A stretch of DNA of 39,386 nt, from NCBI GenBank assembly GCA_964540005.1, contig CAZILN010000178.1, positions 1-39,386 of the forward strand, in the 5' to 3' direction. Shown here in pieces: positions 25,394 through 33,285 of the stretch (positions are counted from its first letter, which is position 1; the number at the start of each line of letters is the position of its first letter). A model generated the notes under the pieces. That model saw nothing but the letters and a program-made list of their open reading frames with translations, was not told the origin of the DNA and made no database searches. The position numbers were made by a program, and so were the translations under genes. The stretch is from CAZILN01 sp964540005. Lineage in GTDB: Bacteria > Bacteroidota > Bacteroidia > Bacteroidales > SM23-62.

Positions 25394-26335
25394 ATGGATA
25401 ACAGAACAGACAAAGAGTGGCTGGTAATCGTAAATCCGAATGCCGGCAGGAAGAAAGGACTGAGAGATTGGGACAGGATTGCTGCATTGCTTTCTTCCTA
25501 TGGATTTGAATTTACCCCGGTTTTTACCCGGCATCACCTCCATGCCATCCAGATATCCAGGGAATTCATCCAGAAGGGATACCGGAAAATAATAGTTGTG
25601 GGTGGTGACGGCACTATGAATGAAGTGATAAACGGGCTCTTCCTGCAGGATAAATTCAAAACCACCGAAGTCGTGCTTGGAATGATCTCGGTCGGGACCG
25701 GGAATGACTGGGGTCGTATGTTCGGGGTCCCGAACGATTATGAAGAGGCCGTTTCCATATTGAAAAACTGCCAGACCTATATTCAGGATGCGGGCCAGGT
25801 AACCTATACAAGCGGGAACAATAAGGATAACAGGTATTTTATCAATATCGCAGGCATGGGATTCGACGCAGTGGTCACCAAAAAATCAAACAGGCTCAAG
25901 GAAAAGGGGCGGGGCGGCACCCTCCTGTATTTTGTTAATATTTTTTCCAGCATGTTTAATTACAGGCATGTGGATGCCAATATACAGATTGACGGCAAAA
26001 CAGTTCAAAATAAGGTGTTCAGCCTGAGCCTGGGCATAGGGAAATACAACGGAGGAGGAATGATGCAGCTCCCGGAAGCCATCGCCGATGACGGATTATT
26101 TGATCTTACCCTTATTAAAAAGATCAGCAAGCCTGACCTGATCTTCAGCCTGAAACGTCTGTATAATGGCACCATAGGCGAGCATCCCAAGGTAGAAACC
26201 TTTACAGGAAAAGAAATTAAAATTGACTCAGCCAACGAATTAATGCTGGAGACCGACGGGGAATCACTGGGTCATACACCCCTTGAATTCAGTATCATTC
26301 CCAGGAGCGTCAAAGTAATTACAGGGACCATGTAA
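25394..26335 (+). CDS. Diacylglycerol kinase family lipid kinase (DagK_cat)
   Basis: 313 residues from the ATG at 25394 (MDNRTDKEWLVIVNPNAGRKKG); the open frame reaches further up, but that stretch has no family character and the VNPNAG motif normally sits near the N-terminus. The catalytic pattern VVGGDGTMNEVINGL, with the GGDGT nucleotide-binding loop, and VLGMISVGTGNDWGRMF are the hallmark motifs of DagK/sphingosine-kinase-like enzymes (PF00781). The C-terminal domain contains LSLGIGKYNGGGMMQLPEAI and LMLETDGESLG. It phosphorylates a membrane lipid such as diacylglycerol; the exact substrate is not determined. It is divergent from parA and converges with the cyclotransferase gene with a 2-base gap. 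Confidence 0.9.
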   Translation: MDNRTDKEWLVIVNPNAGRKKGLRDWDRIAALLSSYGFEFTPVFTRHHLHAIQISREFIQKGYRKIIVVGGDGTMNEVINGLFLQDKFKTTEVVLGMISVGTGNDWGRMFGVPNDYEEAVSILKNCQTYIQDAGQVTYTSGNNKDNRYFINIAGMGFDAVVTKKSNRLKEKGRGGTLLYFVNIFSSMFNYRHVDANIQIDGKTVQNKVFSLSLGIGKYNGGGMMQLPEAIADDGLFDLTLIKKISKPDLIFSLKRLYNGTIGEHPKVETFTGKEIKIDSANELMLETDGESLGHTPLEFSIIPRSVKVITGTM

Positions 26336-26337
26336 GG

Positions 26338-27453
26338 CTAGAACTCTGCCTCAATCTTTATTTCGAAGAGTTTTGGCCAGTATTTTCCGGTAACAAAAAG
26401 GCTTCCCCTCCCGGGATCCCAGGCGATCCCGTTAAATACATTTGTCCTCGCCTTCCTGTCTTCCGGGGGGAGTATCCCTTTCATATTCAGTCTCCCGGTT
26501 AGCTTCCCGGTTGAGGGGTCGATTATTACTATTTCTTCCGAGCCATAAATATTGGCAAAGATCCTGCCCCTGATATATTCCAGTTCATTCAGCTCTGTTA
26601 CAGGGCCGTTGTTATCGTATACTTCTATCCGGTGCACTTCTGTGAAATATTCAGGGTCCATAAAATATATCATATGGGTACCATCGCTCATGATAAGGTT
26701 TTCTCCGTCGTGGGTCAGGCCCCAGCCTTCCTTGTTCTGATAATAAACTTTTTGCAGCTGGTTAAAGGAATTCAGGTCATAGACGAATCCTACCTGGGAT
26801 TTATAGGTCAGCTGGTAGATCTTATTGTCAAATATGGTAATCCCCTCGCCGAAAATATCCCCGGGAAGGTTCAGGATGCGCTCCGGCCGGCCGGTTTCCA
26901 GCTCCACCCTGCGCAGCGATGATTCATTATACTGGCCGGTACCTTCAAAGAGGTATCCCTCATGATAGATCAGTCCCTGGGTATAAGCCTTAACATCATG
27001 AGGGAAGGTTTCTACAAGCCTCCATGGCAGGTTCACTGCTTCTATATCAGAAAGGAGCACTACGGAAACATGCCTGACTTCCCTGGAATTATTGGAATAG
27101 CATGTGTTGGTCCGGATATCCAGCTTCCCGGTCAGCTCATTTATACTATTAAGTTCTACGGAATAGGGTTCATGTGTAAGGACAGCCATCTTGCGCCCGG
27201 CCATATAAAATTCAACCGAGTCGACCCGGAATGTGGTGTCAGTAATAATGAGTTCAACCGGTATCAGGTCCCCTATGGTATAAGGCTGTTGCGCCCCGGG
27301 TAGTTCTATCCTGCTCTCACCGCCCCTCTGGTTAGACTGTGTTTGTTGCCGGGTATGGTTATTAGCTTGTTTTTGTCCGGGCTGACAGCTCAGCAATGAG
27401 ATGATTGCTGCCAGACAAATTCCAGTTTTGAGAATGCCATTATGTGTAGACAT
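26338..27453 (-). CDS. Glutaminyl-peptide cyclotransferase, lipoprotein
   Basis: 371 residues. The lipobox LLSC with Cys23 marks a lipoprotein. The C-terminal ~250 residues carry the plant/bacterial glutaminyl-cyclase beta-propeller signatures (PF05096): FPHDVKAYTQGLIYHEGYLFEGTGQYN..., FGEGITIFDNKIYQLTY, VFNGIAWDPGRGSLFVTGKYWPKLFEI. The enzyme converts N-terminal glutamine to pyroglutamate, a modification that can protect exported proteins; in T9SS bacteria new N-terminal glutamines are common after signal cleavage. The N-terminal part (residues about 45-130) looks like a small beta-sandwich. Its end is 2 bases from the end of the DagK gene. Confidence 0.88.
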   Translation of the reverse strand: MSTHNGILKTGICLAAIISLLSCQPGQKQANNHTRQQTQSNQRGGESRIELPGAQQPYTIGDLIPVELIITDTTFRVDSVEFYMAGRKMAVLTHEPYSVELNSINELTGKLDIRTNTCYSNNSREVRHVSVVLLSDIEAVNLPWRLVETFPHDVKAYTQGLIYHEGYLFEGTGQYNESSLRRVELETGRPERILNLPGDIFGEGITIFDNKIYQLTYKSQVGFVYDLNSFNQLQKVYYQNKEGWGLTHDGENLIMSDGTHMIYFMDPEYFTEVHRIEVYDNNGPVTELNELEYIRGRIFANIYGSEEIVIIDPSTGKLTGRLNMKGILPPEDRKARTNVFNGIAWDPGRGSLFVTGKYWPKLFEIKIEAEF

Positions 27454-27475
27454 GTTGTGATGCGTATTCCTGTTA

Positions 27476-27892
27476 TCAGTCCCTGTTAAAAAGCCTTCTG
27501 AAAAAACTTTTCCCGGTTTTAGGCAGCTGTTTCATTTGCTTTTTAGGATCGTCCTCAAGGGGATTCAGCATCTGCCATACTTCACTCCAGCCGGGGAATC
27601 CGCCCAGGTTCCGGTCATCAATATAAACATCCGCCTGGATCTTACGCGGGGAATCGGGATCCCACTGCTCTTCAGGATAGTTTTTGTTAGCCGCATAAAA
27701 TTCTACCCCGCGTTCGCGGCAGAACTCCATCGCTTCTTCCAGTTCTTTCCCGGAGCGGTAGGTCCATAGGATGAGCTGGTGGTCCTGTTTCTGAAGTTCT
27801 TTAAGTGTTTCAAATGCAAAGAGAAGCTCCTTGCCGATATCCGGATACTGATGTTCAACGATGGTACCATCAAAATCAACAGCTATGCGCAT
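27476..27892 (-). CDS. Small HAD-superfamily phosphatase-like protein
   Basis: 138 residues. The N-terminal motif I AVDFDGTIV contains Asp6 and Asp8, the nucleophile and acid/base of HAD enzymes. Motif II is the Thr in LILWTYRSG, and the acidic motif is VYIDDRNLGG near the C-terminus. No cap domain is visible, so it belongs to the capless or small-cap type; similar short proteins in Bacteroidota are annotated only as hydrolases or BT0820-like proteins. The substrate is unknown. It lies 33 bases after cysK on the same strand and 22 bases before the cyclotransferase gene, so it may be co-transcribed with them. Confidence 0.82.
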   Translation of the reverse strand: MRIAVDFDGTIVEHQYPDIGKELLFAFETLKELQKQDHQLILWTYRSGKELEEAMEFCRERGVEFYAANKNYPEEQWDPDSPRKIQADVYIDDRNLGGFPGWSEVWQMLNPLEDDPKKQMKQLPKTGKSFFRRLFNRD

Positions 27893-27925
27893 GATATTCA
27901 GGATAGTAAGTTGTTAACCAATTAA

Positions 27926-28843
27926 TTAATCTCCGGTAAAATCTTCCACAGACAGGTAGCGTTCCCCGTTATCATATGAAAAGATAAGGATGCGTGAACC
28001 GGCCGGGATCTCATCCAGTTTACCGGCTACTGCTGCCAGGCTGGCTCCCGATGAGATACCCACAAAGATCCCTTCTTCGCGTGCGGCTCTTTTCGCATAT
28101 CTGAATGCTTCTTCATGATCTACCTGTATGGTTCCGTCCAATACTTCCATATTCAGGTTATCAGGTATGAATCCTGCCCCTATGCCCTGTATCGGATGTT
28201 TTCCCGGTTCTCCACCACTGATTACCGGGGAGCTCACGGGTTCCACTGCAAAGGTCTTCAGCGTGGGGAACTGCTTCTTTAATATTTCCGAACAACCGCT
28301 GAGGTGCCCTCCTGTACCAACCCCGGTGATCAGGTAATCTATCCCCTCAGGGAAATCGGCTATGATCTCCACGGCTGTTTCCCTTCTGTGCACCTCCGGA
28401 TTGGCCGGATTATCAAACTGTGAGGGCATCCAGGAACCCGGTATGTCACGAATAAGCTGTTCGGCCTTTTCTATGGCGCCTTTCATCCCATTCTCCCGCG
28501 GTGTCAGTTCAAAGCTTGCACCGTAGGCAGCCATCATATACCGCCGTTCAACGGACAGTGATTCCGGCATGACCAGTATTATTTTATACTTTTTGACTGC
28601 TGCGACCATTGCCAGGCCAATACCTGTATTCCCGGAAGTCGGTTCGATTATAACAGAACCTTCCTTCAGAATGCCTTTTTCTTCGGCATCTTCAATCATT
28701 GAAAGCGCTATCCTGTCTTTGATGCTGCCACCGGGATTGAACTTCTCAACTTTCATCCAGACTTCGTACTGTGGCGGGAACAGCTTGTTGATCCGCACAT
28801 GCGGGGTCTTGCCTATTGTCTCCAGTATATTGTTTGCTTTCAT
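27926..28843 (-). CDS. cysK: Cysteine synthase (O-acetylserine sulfhydrylase)
   Basis: 305 residues, normal length. The PLP lysine is Lys42 in KFNPGGSIKDRIALSMI; the phosphate loop TSGNTG is at residues 69-74; GVGTGGHLSG binds PLP; ISSGAS is the conserved C-terminal element; and GIGAGFIPDNL is typical of CysK. It makes cysteine from O-acetylserine and sulfide. The upstream gene cysE, 66 bases away on the same strand, makes the O-acetylserine, so the two steps are encoded together. CysM is possible but less likely from the motifs. Confidence 0.93.
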   Translation of the reverse strand: MKANNILETIGKTPHVRINKLFPPQYEVWMKVEKFNPGGSIKDRIALSMIEDAEEKGILKEGSVIIEPTSGNTGIGLAMVAAVKKYKIILVMPESLSVERRYMMAAYGASFELTPRENGMKGAIEKAEQLIRDIPGSWMPSQFDNPANPEVHRRETAVEIIADFPEGIDYLITGVGTGGHLSGCSEILKKQFPTLKTFAVEPVSSPVISGGEPGKHPIQGIGAGFIPDNLNMEVLDGTIQVDHEEAFRYAKRAAREEGIFVGISSGASLAAVAGKLDEIPAGSRILIFSYDNGERYLSVEDFTGD

Positions 28844-28878
28844 AATATCTGCATTTTACATAATTACCTGCCAGAACT

Positions 28879-28910
28879 TGCGAATCTGCGAATCTGCGAA
28901 TTTGCGAATC
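28879..28910 (+). repeat. Four tandem 8-bp units in the cysE-cysK spacer
   Basis: TGCGAATC occurs four times in a row, with the third unit as TGCGAATT. The array covers half of the 66-base spacer and overlaps the last base of the cysE stop codon. It is far too short and regular for a CRISPR array; slippage expansion is likely. Confidence 0.85.
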
Positions 28911-29749
28911 TATATGATCCAGTCCAGTTCATCTCCGAGCGCCTTGCTGTCACGGACCACCACCTTATTTTTCTGATATACTACAGAATAGGGCAGCACA
29001 CTTTCAGTCAGCCAGACATTCCCTCCGATAACCGTATGGTGTCCCACGACAGTATCTCCGCCCAATATAGTGCTTCTTGCATAAATAATCACATCATCTT
29101 CTATGGTTGGATGCCTTTTTTTATCGGCCAGGGCCTTTTTTACAAAAAGTGCTCCCAGGGTTACCCCCTGGTATATCTTTACATTCCTGCCGATCACTGC
29201 CGTCTCGCCTATGACCGTGCCTGTCCCGTGATCTATAAAGAAAGAACCGGCTATGCTGGCCCCCGGGTGAATATCCACTCCTGTTTTGCCGTGTGCAAAT
29301 TCACACATGATCCTTGGCAGAACAGGCACCTTCATTTCGTATAATTCATGGGCCAGGCGATATACTGCAATACTGAAGAACCCCGGGTAACAGAGGATGA
29401 CCTCTTCTACCGATTCGGAGGCCGGATCAAAACGGGTAAAAGCTTCTGCATCTTCCAGCAACATGCTGTATATCCCGGGAACTCTCTTAAAATACTCTTT
29501 ACAGATCACACAGGGATCATGGTCCAGGTTCTTCTTCAGCGGGTGCAGCAGTTTTTCAAGCTGTTTCTCCAGTGATACGAGTTTTGAGGCAATTTCTTCC
29601 CTGGTAAAATCCTTTTTCTCCCTTATGGGAAACAGGAAATTGACCATTTCTTCTGTGAAGCGGTTGGTATCATTTGTTGAAGGAACATCTTCGCAATAAC
29701 TGCTGTTAATCTCGTAAAGACGATCCGGAAAGTTCTCTATTGTGCTCAT
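28910..29749 (-). CDS. cysE: Serine O-acetyltransferase (CysE/EpsC type)
   Basis: 279 residues. The C-terminal half is a left-handed beta-helix of hexapeptide repeats (GVDIHPGASIAGSFFIDHGT, GTVIGETAVIGRNVKIYQGVTLG, TILGGDTVVGHHTVIGGNVW). The catalytic His of the family lies in IDHGTG, and an Asp in CEFAHGKTGVDIHP is in the usual place. The N-terminal helical domain (residues 1-150) includes FTRFDPAS and YPGFFSIAVYRLAHELY. It makes O-acetylserine from serine and acetyl-CoA, the first step of cysteine synthesis, and is followed by cysK. Feedback inhibition by cysteine is usual in the family but is not visible here. No clear promoter was recognised. Confidence 0.92.
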   Translation of the reverse strand: MSTIENFPDRLYEINSSYCEDVPSTNDTNRFTEEMVNFLFPIREKKDFTREEIASKLVSLEKQLEKLLHPLKKNLDHDPCVICKEYFKRVPGIYSMLLEDAEAFTRFDPASESVEEVILCYPGFFSIAVYRLAHELYEMKVPVLPRIMCEFAHGKTGVDIHPGASIAGSFFIDHGTGTVIGETAVIGRNVKIYQGVTLGALFVKKALADKKRHPTIEDDVIIYARSTILGGDTVVGHHTVIGGNVWLTESVLPYSVVYQKNKVVVRDSKALGDELDWII

Positions 29750-29825
29750 AATAATTTTGTGAAGTTAATTGCGGGCGCCAGTGTAAAAATACTGACAATC
29801 CGAGATAAACACTAATCGGGGGCAA

Positions 29826-30914
29826 TTAGTTTGATGAGGAGTGCAGTTCCGGTATTTCAAAAGCGAAGACCAGTGAAAAAACATGTGAGTACAGTGCATA
29901 GGACTGGTCAGCAAGATCGGTCAATGAGTAGTCTATCCTGAGCTTCCGGATATGCAGTCCCAGGCCGACTGCGGGCTGGAAGTCAAGTGCCCGTTCGTCC
30001 TGGAATTCCTTCACAAATTGAATGTTTCCCATACCCATGCGGAGAAATACCAGCTTTTTATAATCGAATTCAAGGCCGATGTGAGGATCAAGGCTGACAG
30101 GATTGAATGCAAGAAGGGTGTTCCTTTTTCCGTCAAAACTTATTCCGGCATCCACTTCTATCAGCAGGCCAGTTGTTTCAGATATGCTAAAATCACGGGC
30201 GGCACCAAGTATTAAGCCCGGAAGGGTCACCTCAAGTGAATTCTCAGGCAGTTCGTTCCCGGTGGCAAGAAATACCTCCTCAAACTTATCTGTCTGAAAA
30301 CTCCAGGCATTAAAGGTGGAGGTAATGTCCCTCCCGCTGATTCCCAGGCGCCACCGGTCAATCCTGTAACGCAATCCCGCATCAAATCCGAATCCCCAGG
30401 CTGAAGCCAGGTCACCGGTCTTACGATAAATCAGCTTTGCATTTGCCCCGTATGAAAGTCCTTCCCTGGAAGAATTGCGGGCATAGGAAAACAACATAGC
30501 ATAATCAGCCACTGAGAAAGTACTGATACGGTCATACCTGATGTTGCCATCGCTGTCGATCAGATCCAGGGTATTGGGTATGTCATCCACTCCGAAACGG
30601 ATCAGTGATAATCCGGCAACACTTTGATCATCAATTCGTAAGGCCAATGCTCCATAATCATATTTAGCAATGCCTGCAAAATACTCGGAATGCATGAGAG
30701 AAAACTCAGCATCAGTTTCAATATGCACCAATCCGGAAGGATTCCAGTACCCGGAACTTACATTATTGCTGGTGGCCACTACCGAGTTGGCCATACCGAA
30801 AGCACGTGCATCCACCCCTATGTTAAGGAACTCATTGCTGTACTTGGATACCTGTGCAAGAGCAGCAAAGCAATGAATGAACAACAACATCAGGGGGATA
30901 AACAGTTTCATCAT
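29826..30914 (-). CDS. PorV/PorQ-family outer-membrane beta-barrel protein
   Basis: 362 residues with a signal peptide (MMKLFIPLMLLFIHCFAALAQ). The mature N-terminus carries the family signature NEFLNIGVDARAFGMANSVVATSNNVSSGYWNPSGL, found in PorV/PorQ proteins (FadL-like barrels, UPF0164). The rest alternates short hydrophobic strands and polar turns, as in a 14-stranded barrel. PorV shuttles T9SS cargo and PorQ takes part in surface attachment; this protein could be either type or a paralogue with another job. No other T9SS component is adjacent. It is divergent from pssA. ATG at 30914 or the next codon could be the start; GAGGAAA lies upstream of both. Confidence 0.85.
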   Translation of the reverse strand: MMKLFIPLMLLFIHCFAALAQVSKYSNEFLNIGVDARAFGMANSVVATSNNVSSGYWNPSGLVHIETDAEFSLMHSEYFAGIAKYDYGALALRIDDQSVAGLSLIRFGVDDIPNTLDLIDSDGNIRYDRISTFSVADYAMLFSYARNSSREGLSYGANAKLIYRKTGDLASAWGFGFDAGLRYRIDRWRLGISGRDITSTFNAWSFQTDKFEEVFLATGNELPENSLEVTLPGLILGAARDFSISETTGLLIEVDAGISFDGKRNTLLAFNPVSLDPHIGLEFDYKKLVFLRMGMGNIQFVKEFQDERALDFQPAVGLGLHIRKLRIDYSLTDLADQSYALYSHVFSLVFAFEIPELHSSSN

Positions 30915-30988
30915 CAGCTTTCCTCTGAGAATTACTTATTTTAACTAATTTAGAACGATATTATTGTAATCTCCACAGTCCAAAAATA

Positions 30989-31750
30989 ATGGCTGAAAAA
31001 AAATCCTTAACGGATCACATCCCAAATATAATTACCCTGCTGAATATGGCAACGGGATTTACAGCTATTATTATCGCCATTGGCGGAAACCTGAGATTAT
31101 CGGCTTTCATGGTCCTGCTTGCCGTATTGCTGGATTTTCTTGACGGACTCGCAGCCAGGATGCTGAAAGCGGCATCCCCGCTTGGCAGGGAGCTCGATTC
31201 CCTTTCCGACCTGGTCAGCTTTGGTGCCGCCCCTGCTGTCCTGATGTATTATATTCTCTCCGGTCTGCCAGTCCTATCGGGCAGTGACAGTTCCATGCCG
31301 CCGGGTCCCCTGATGGAACAAGTCATCCAATACTCCCCTGTCTTGCTGGTTGTGGCAGGAGGATATCGTCTTGCCAGGTTTAATATCACTCATGGCACAG
31401 GATCATTCACCGGCTTACCTATCCCGGCCACGGGAATTTTCATTGCCGGCCTCATCCTTATTATTTCTGCCCCATCTCCACAGCAGGAGCTGGCCGGCTT
31501 TATCCGGACAGTTGCTTTCTGCCTGGTGAGTATATCTGTACTCAGCCTGTTGATGATCAGCAAGATCCCGTTGATGTCCCTCAAAACAAAGGATTTCCGG
31601 CTAAGAGGCAATCTGCTGCGGTATATCCTTCTGGCCGTGTCAGTGCTCCTGATAATATTTTTACACGAGATGGCCGTAGCCTTGATAATCATTTTCTATT
31701 TATTATTTTCGCTTATTAGTTTATTAATACCAAGCAAGGAAATAAGATGA
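30989..31750 (+). CDS. pssA: CDP-diacylglycerol-serine O-phosphatidyltransferase
   Basis: 253 residues. The CDP-alcohol phosphotransferase motif D-G-x2-A-R-x8-G-x3-D-x3-D is complete: Asp52, Gly53, Ala56, Arg57, Gly66, Asp70, Asp74. Six or more hydrophobic helices follow, with the N-terminal IPNIITLLNMATGF typical of PssA. It makes phosphatidylserine, the precursor of phosphatidylethanolamine, in the inner membrane. Its stop codon overlaps the start of purS by four bases (ATGA), showing translational coupling. Confidence 0.94.
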   Translation: MAEKKSLTDHIPNIITLLNMATGFTAIIIAIGGNLRLSAFMVLLAVLLDFLDGLAARMLKAASPLGRELDSLSDLVSFGAAPAVLMYYILSGLPVLSGSDSSMPPGPLMEQVIQYSPVLLVVAGGYRLARFNITHGTGSFTGLPIPATGIFIAGLILIISAPSPQQELAGFIRTVAFCLVSISVLSLLMISKIPLMSLKTKDFRLRGNLLRYILLAVSVLLIIFLHEMAVALIIIFYLLFSLISLLIPSKEIR

Positions 31751-31998
31751 AGTTTATTGCAGAAATCAACATTATGCCATTAAAGGCCTTACTCGACCCA
31801 CAGGGAAAAGCTGTTTCAAACAGCATGAAAAACCTTGGTTTCACACAGGTCAGCAATGTGAGGATAGGGAAACACATTACCATGGAAATCGAATCCGACA
31901 GCAAGGAAGAGGCTATGGAACAGGTTAATGAAGCCTGTAATAAGATACTGACCAACCCGATCATCGAAGGCTACGATTATGTTATAAACGAAGCCTGA
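31747..31998 (+). CDS. purS: Phosphoribosylformylglycinamidine synthase subunit PurS
   Basis: 83 residues, the usual length. MKFIAEINIMPLKALLDPQGKAVSNSM, the central FTQVSNVRIGKHITMEI, and the C-terminal CNKILTNPIIEGYDY are characteristic of PurS, the small bridging subunit of the three-part FGAM synthase (with PurL and PurQ) in purine synthesis. PurL and PurQ are not in the window. It overlaps pssA by four bases, an otherwise unrelated pathway. It converges with the cyd operon; 12 bases separate its stop from the small ORF's stop. Confidence 0.93.
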   Translation: MKFIAEINIMPLKALLDPQGKAVSNSMKNLGFTQVSNVRIGKHITMEIESDSKEEAMEQVNEACNKILTNPIIEGYDYVINEA

Positions 31999-32010
31999 CC
32001 GGCGGGCGGG

Positions 32011-32139
32011 TCATTCAGAAACTTCGGTATCAGCTGCCGGTTTCCTTTCCATGTACTTCGTTGCAAGCCTGATAAGCAGGTAGCAGACATAGATGAACAC
32101 CGGTAAACTCAAATACATTATTATTGACGAAGTATGCAT
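32011..32139 (-). CDS. Small single-TM protein downstream of cydB (candidate bd-oxidase accessory subunit)
   Basis: A 42-codon ORF (MHTSSIIMYLSLPVFIYVCY, then LLIRLATKYMERKPAADTEVSE). One hydrophobic helix of about 20 residues is followed by Arg/Lys residues, suggesting the C-terminus faces the cytoplasm. The ATG lies 14 bases after the cydB stop on the same strand, so it would be the last gene of the operon. Small single-helix subunits such as CydX and CydS accompany cytochrome bd in other phyla; this sequence does not resemble either at residue level beyond size and topology. The real start may be the later methionine (residue 8). Confidence 0.6.
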   Translation of the reverse strand: MHTSSIIMYLSLPVFIYVCYLLIRLATKYMERKPAADTEVSE

Positions 32140-32153
32140 TTATTGTTCAGGTT

Positions 32154-33284
32154 TTAATAGATATGCGACTCCCCCTCCATTTCTTCTGCGTCGATTTTCT
32201 TACGGTTGATCGCACTCCAGGCATAAATTATATAAGCGAGCACCACCGGAACAAACAAAGAGACATAGCTCATCGTAGTGAGAGTATAGTGTGATGAAGA
32301 GCTGTTCTGTATGTTCAGCGAACTTTGCAGATCAAAGATCGAGGGGTAGAAACAGGTATTGTTCAGTCCGGCTACAAGGAAAAGGGCGAAAACCACCAGC
32401 ACAGTACCGGTCCCGGCCCAGTAAAAGCCATTTATACTTTCCTTTACCAGGACTTTAAATAGCGCCCACAGAACCAGTACCACCCCGGCGAGAAATATAA
32501 TCAGTACCAGCGGCATCTGGAGGAAATTGTGCAGGTATTTGAACTCCTCCATGCTGACCTCCATTGTCTGGGGATCATAGGCAAATCCCTTCATAAGCAG
32601 AAGCCTGATCACAAAGGCAAGAAAGAATACCAGGAAGGGTATGGCATTATAGAGCAGATGTTTCCTGCTGCGGTCCAGGATGGCCTGTACGTCCACATTC
32701 CTTATATAATACAGTATGCCCAGCACCCGGGCCAGGAAGAGTACCGTTAATCCAAGAGCCACATTATGCCAGGTCAGTACGGCTTCGAGTCCGTATGCCG
32801 CCGTTTCCCACCTTGACTGGTTCAGCTCATTGACAGAGAACATGGCCCCGTTGAAAAAAGTACCTACCGCCGTTCCTACGAGTAAGGGCCCCAGGGCCCC
32901 GTTAATGAACAGGAAGGTCTCGTAGGTCCTTGCCCCGAGGAAATTATTGGGTTTACTGCGGAATTCATAGGCTATAGCCTGGATCACGAAACATATAAGA
33001 ATGGCCATCCAGACCCAGTAGGCCCCTCCGAACGAAGTGGAATAAAACAGGGGAAATGATGCGAAAAAGGCCCCGCCAAAGGTTACCAGCGTGGTAAAGG
33101 TAAATTCCCATTTCCTTCCCATGGCATTGACAAGCATGGTTTTTTCCATTGCGGTTTTTCCCAGGGTAGACAGGAGTGTCTGTCCGCCCTGCACAAACAT
33201 GAGCATTACAAAGAAACTGGCCAGGATCGAAATGATCACCCACCAGTATTGTTGCAGTGCCAGGTGTGATAAATTTCCAAACAT
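32154..33284 (-). CDS. cydB: Cytochrome bd ubiquinol oxidase subunit II
   Basis: 376 residues with eight to nine predicted helices and the CydB pattern: NLSHLALQQYWWVIISILASFFVMLMFVQGGQTLL at the N-terminus, GRKWEFTFTTLVTFGGAFFASFPLFYSTSFGG, EFRSKPNN, and SINGFYWAGTGT later on. It forms the heterodimer with CydA that reduces oxygen to water at high affinity. Its start is one base beyond the cydA stop, and a GGAGG sequence inside the cydA end (33293-33297 on the minus strand) lies eight bases before the ATG, so the two are translationally coupled. Confidence 0.95.
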   Translation of the reverse strand: MFGNLSHLALQQYWWVIISILASFFVMLMFVQGGQTLLSTLGKTAMEKTMLVNAMGRKWEFTFTTLVTFGGAFFASFPLFYSTSFGGAYWVWMAILICFVIQAIAYEFRSKPNNFLGARTYETFLFINGALGPLLVGTAVGTFFNGAMFSVNELNQSRWETAAYGLEAVLTWHNVALGLTVLFLARVLGILYYIRNVDVQAILDRSRKHLLYNAIPFLVFFLAFVIRLLLMKGFAYDPQTMEVSMEEFKYLHNFLQMPLVLIIFLAGVVLVLWALFKVLVKESINGFYWAGTGTVLVVFALFLVAGLNNTCFYPSIFDLQSSLNIQNSSSSHYTLTTMSYVSLFVPVVLAYIIYAWSAINRKKIDAEEMEGESHIY

Positions 33285-33285
33285 G

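Noticed and set aside
28879..28910. CRISPR-like repeat array
   Set aside because: Units are 8 bp and directly adjacent, without spacers, and no cas genes are present.
30981..30988. TATTTTTG box (minus strand) as promoter of the PorV/PorQ gene
   Set aside because: It matches TAnnTTTG but overlaps the bases just before the pssA start and lies in an A/T run, so the match is weak evidence alone.
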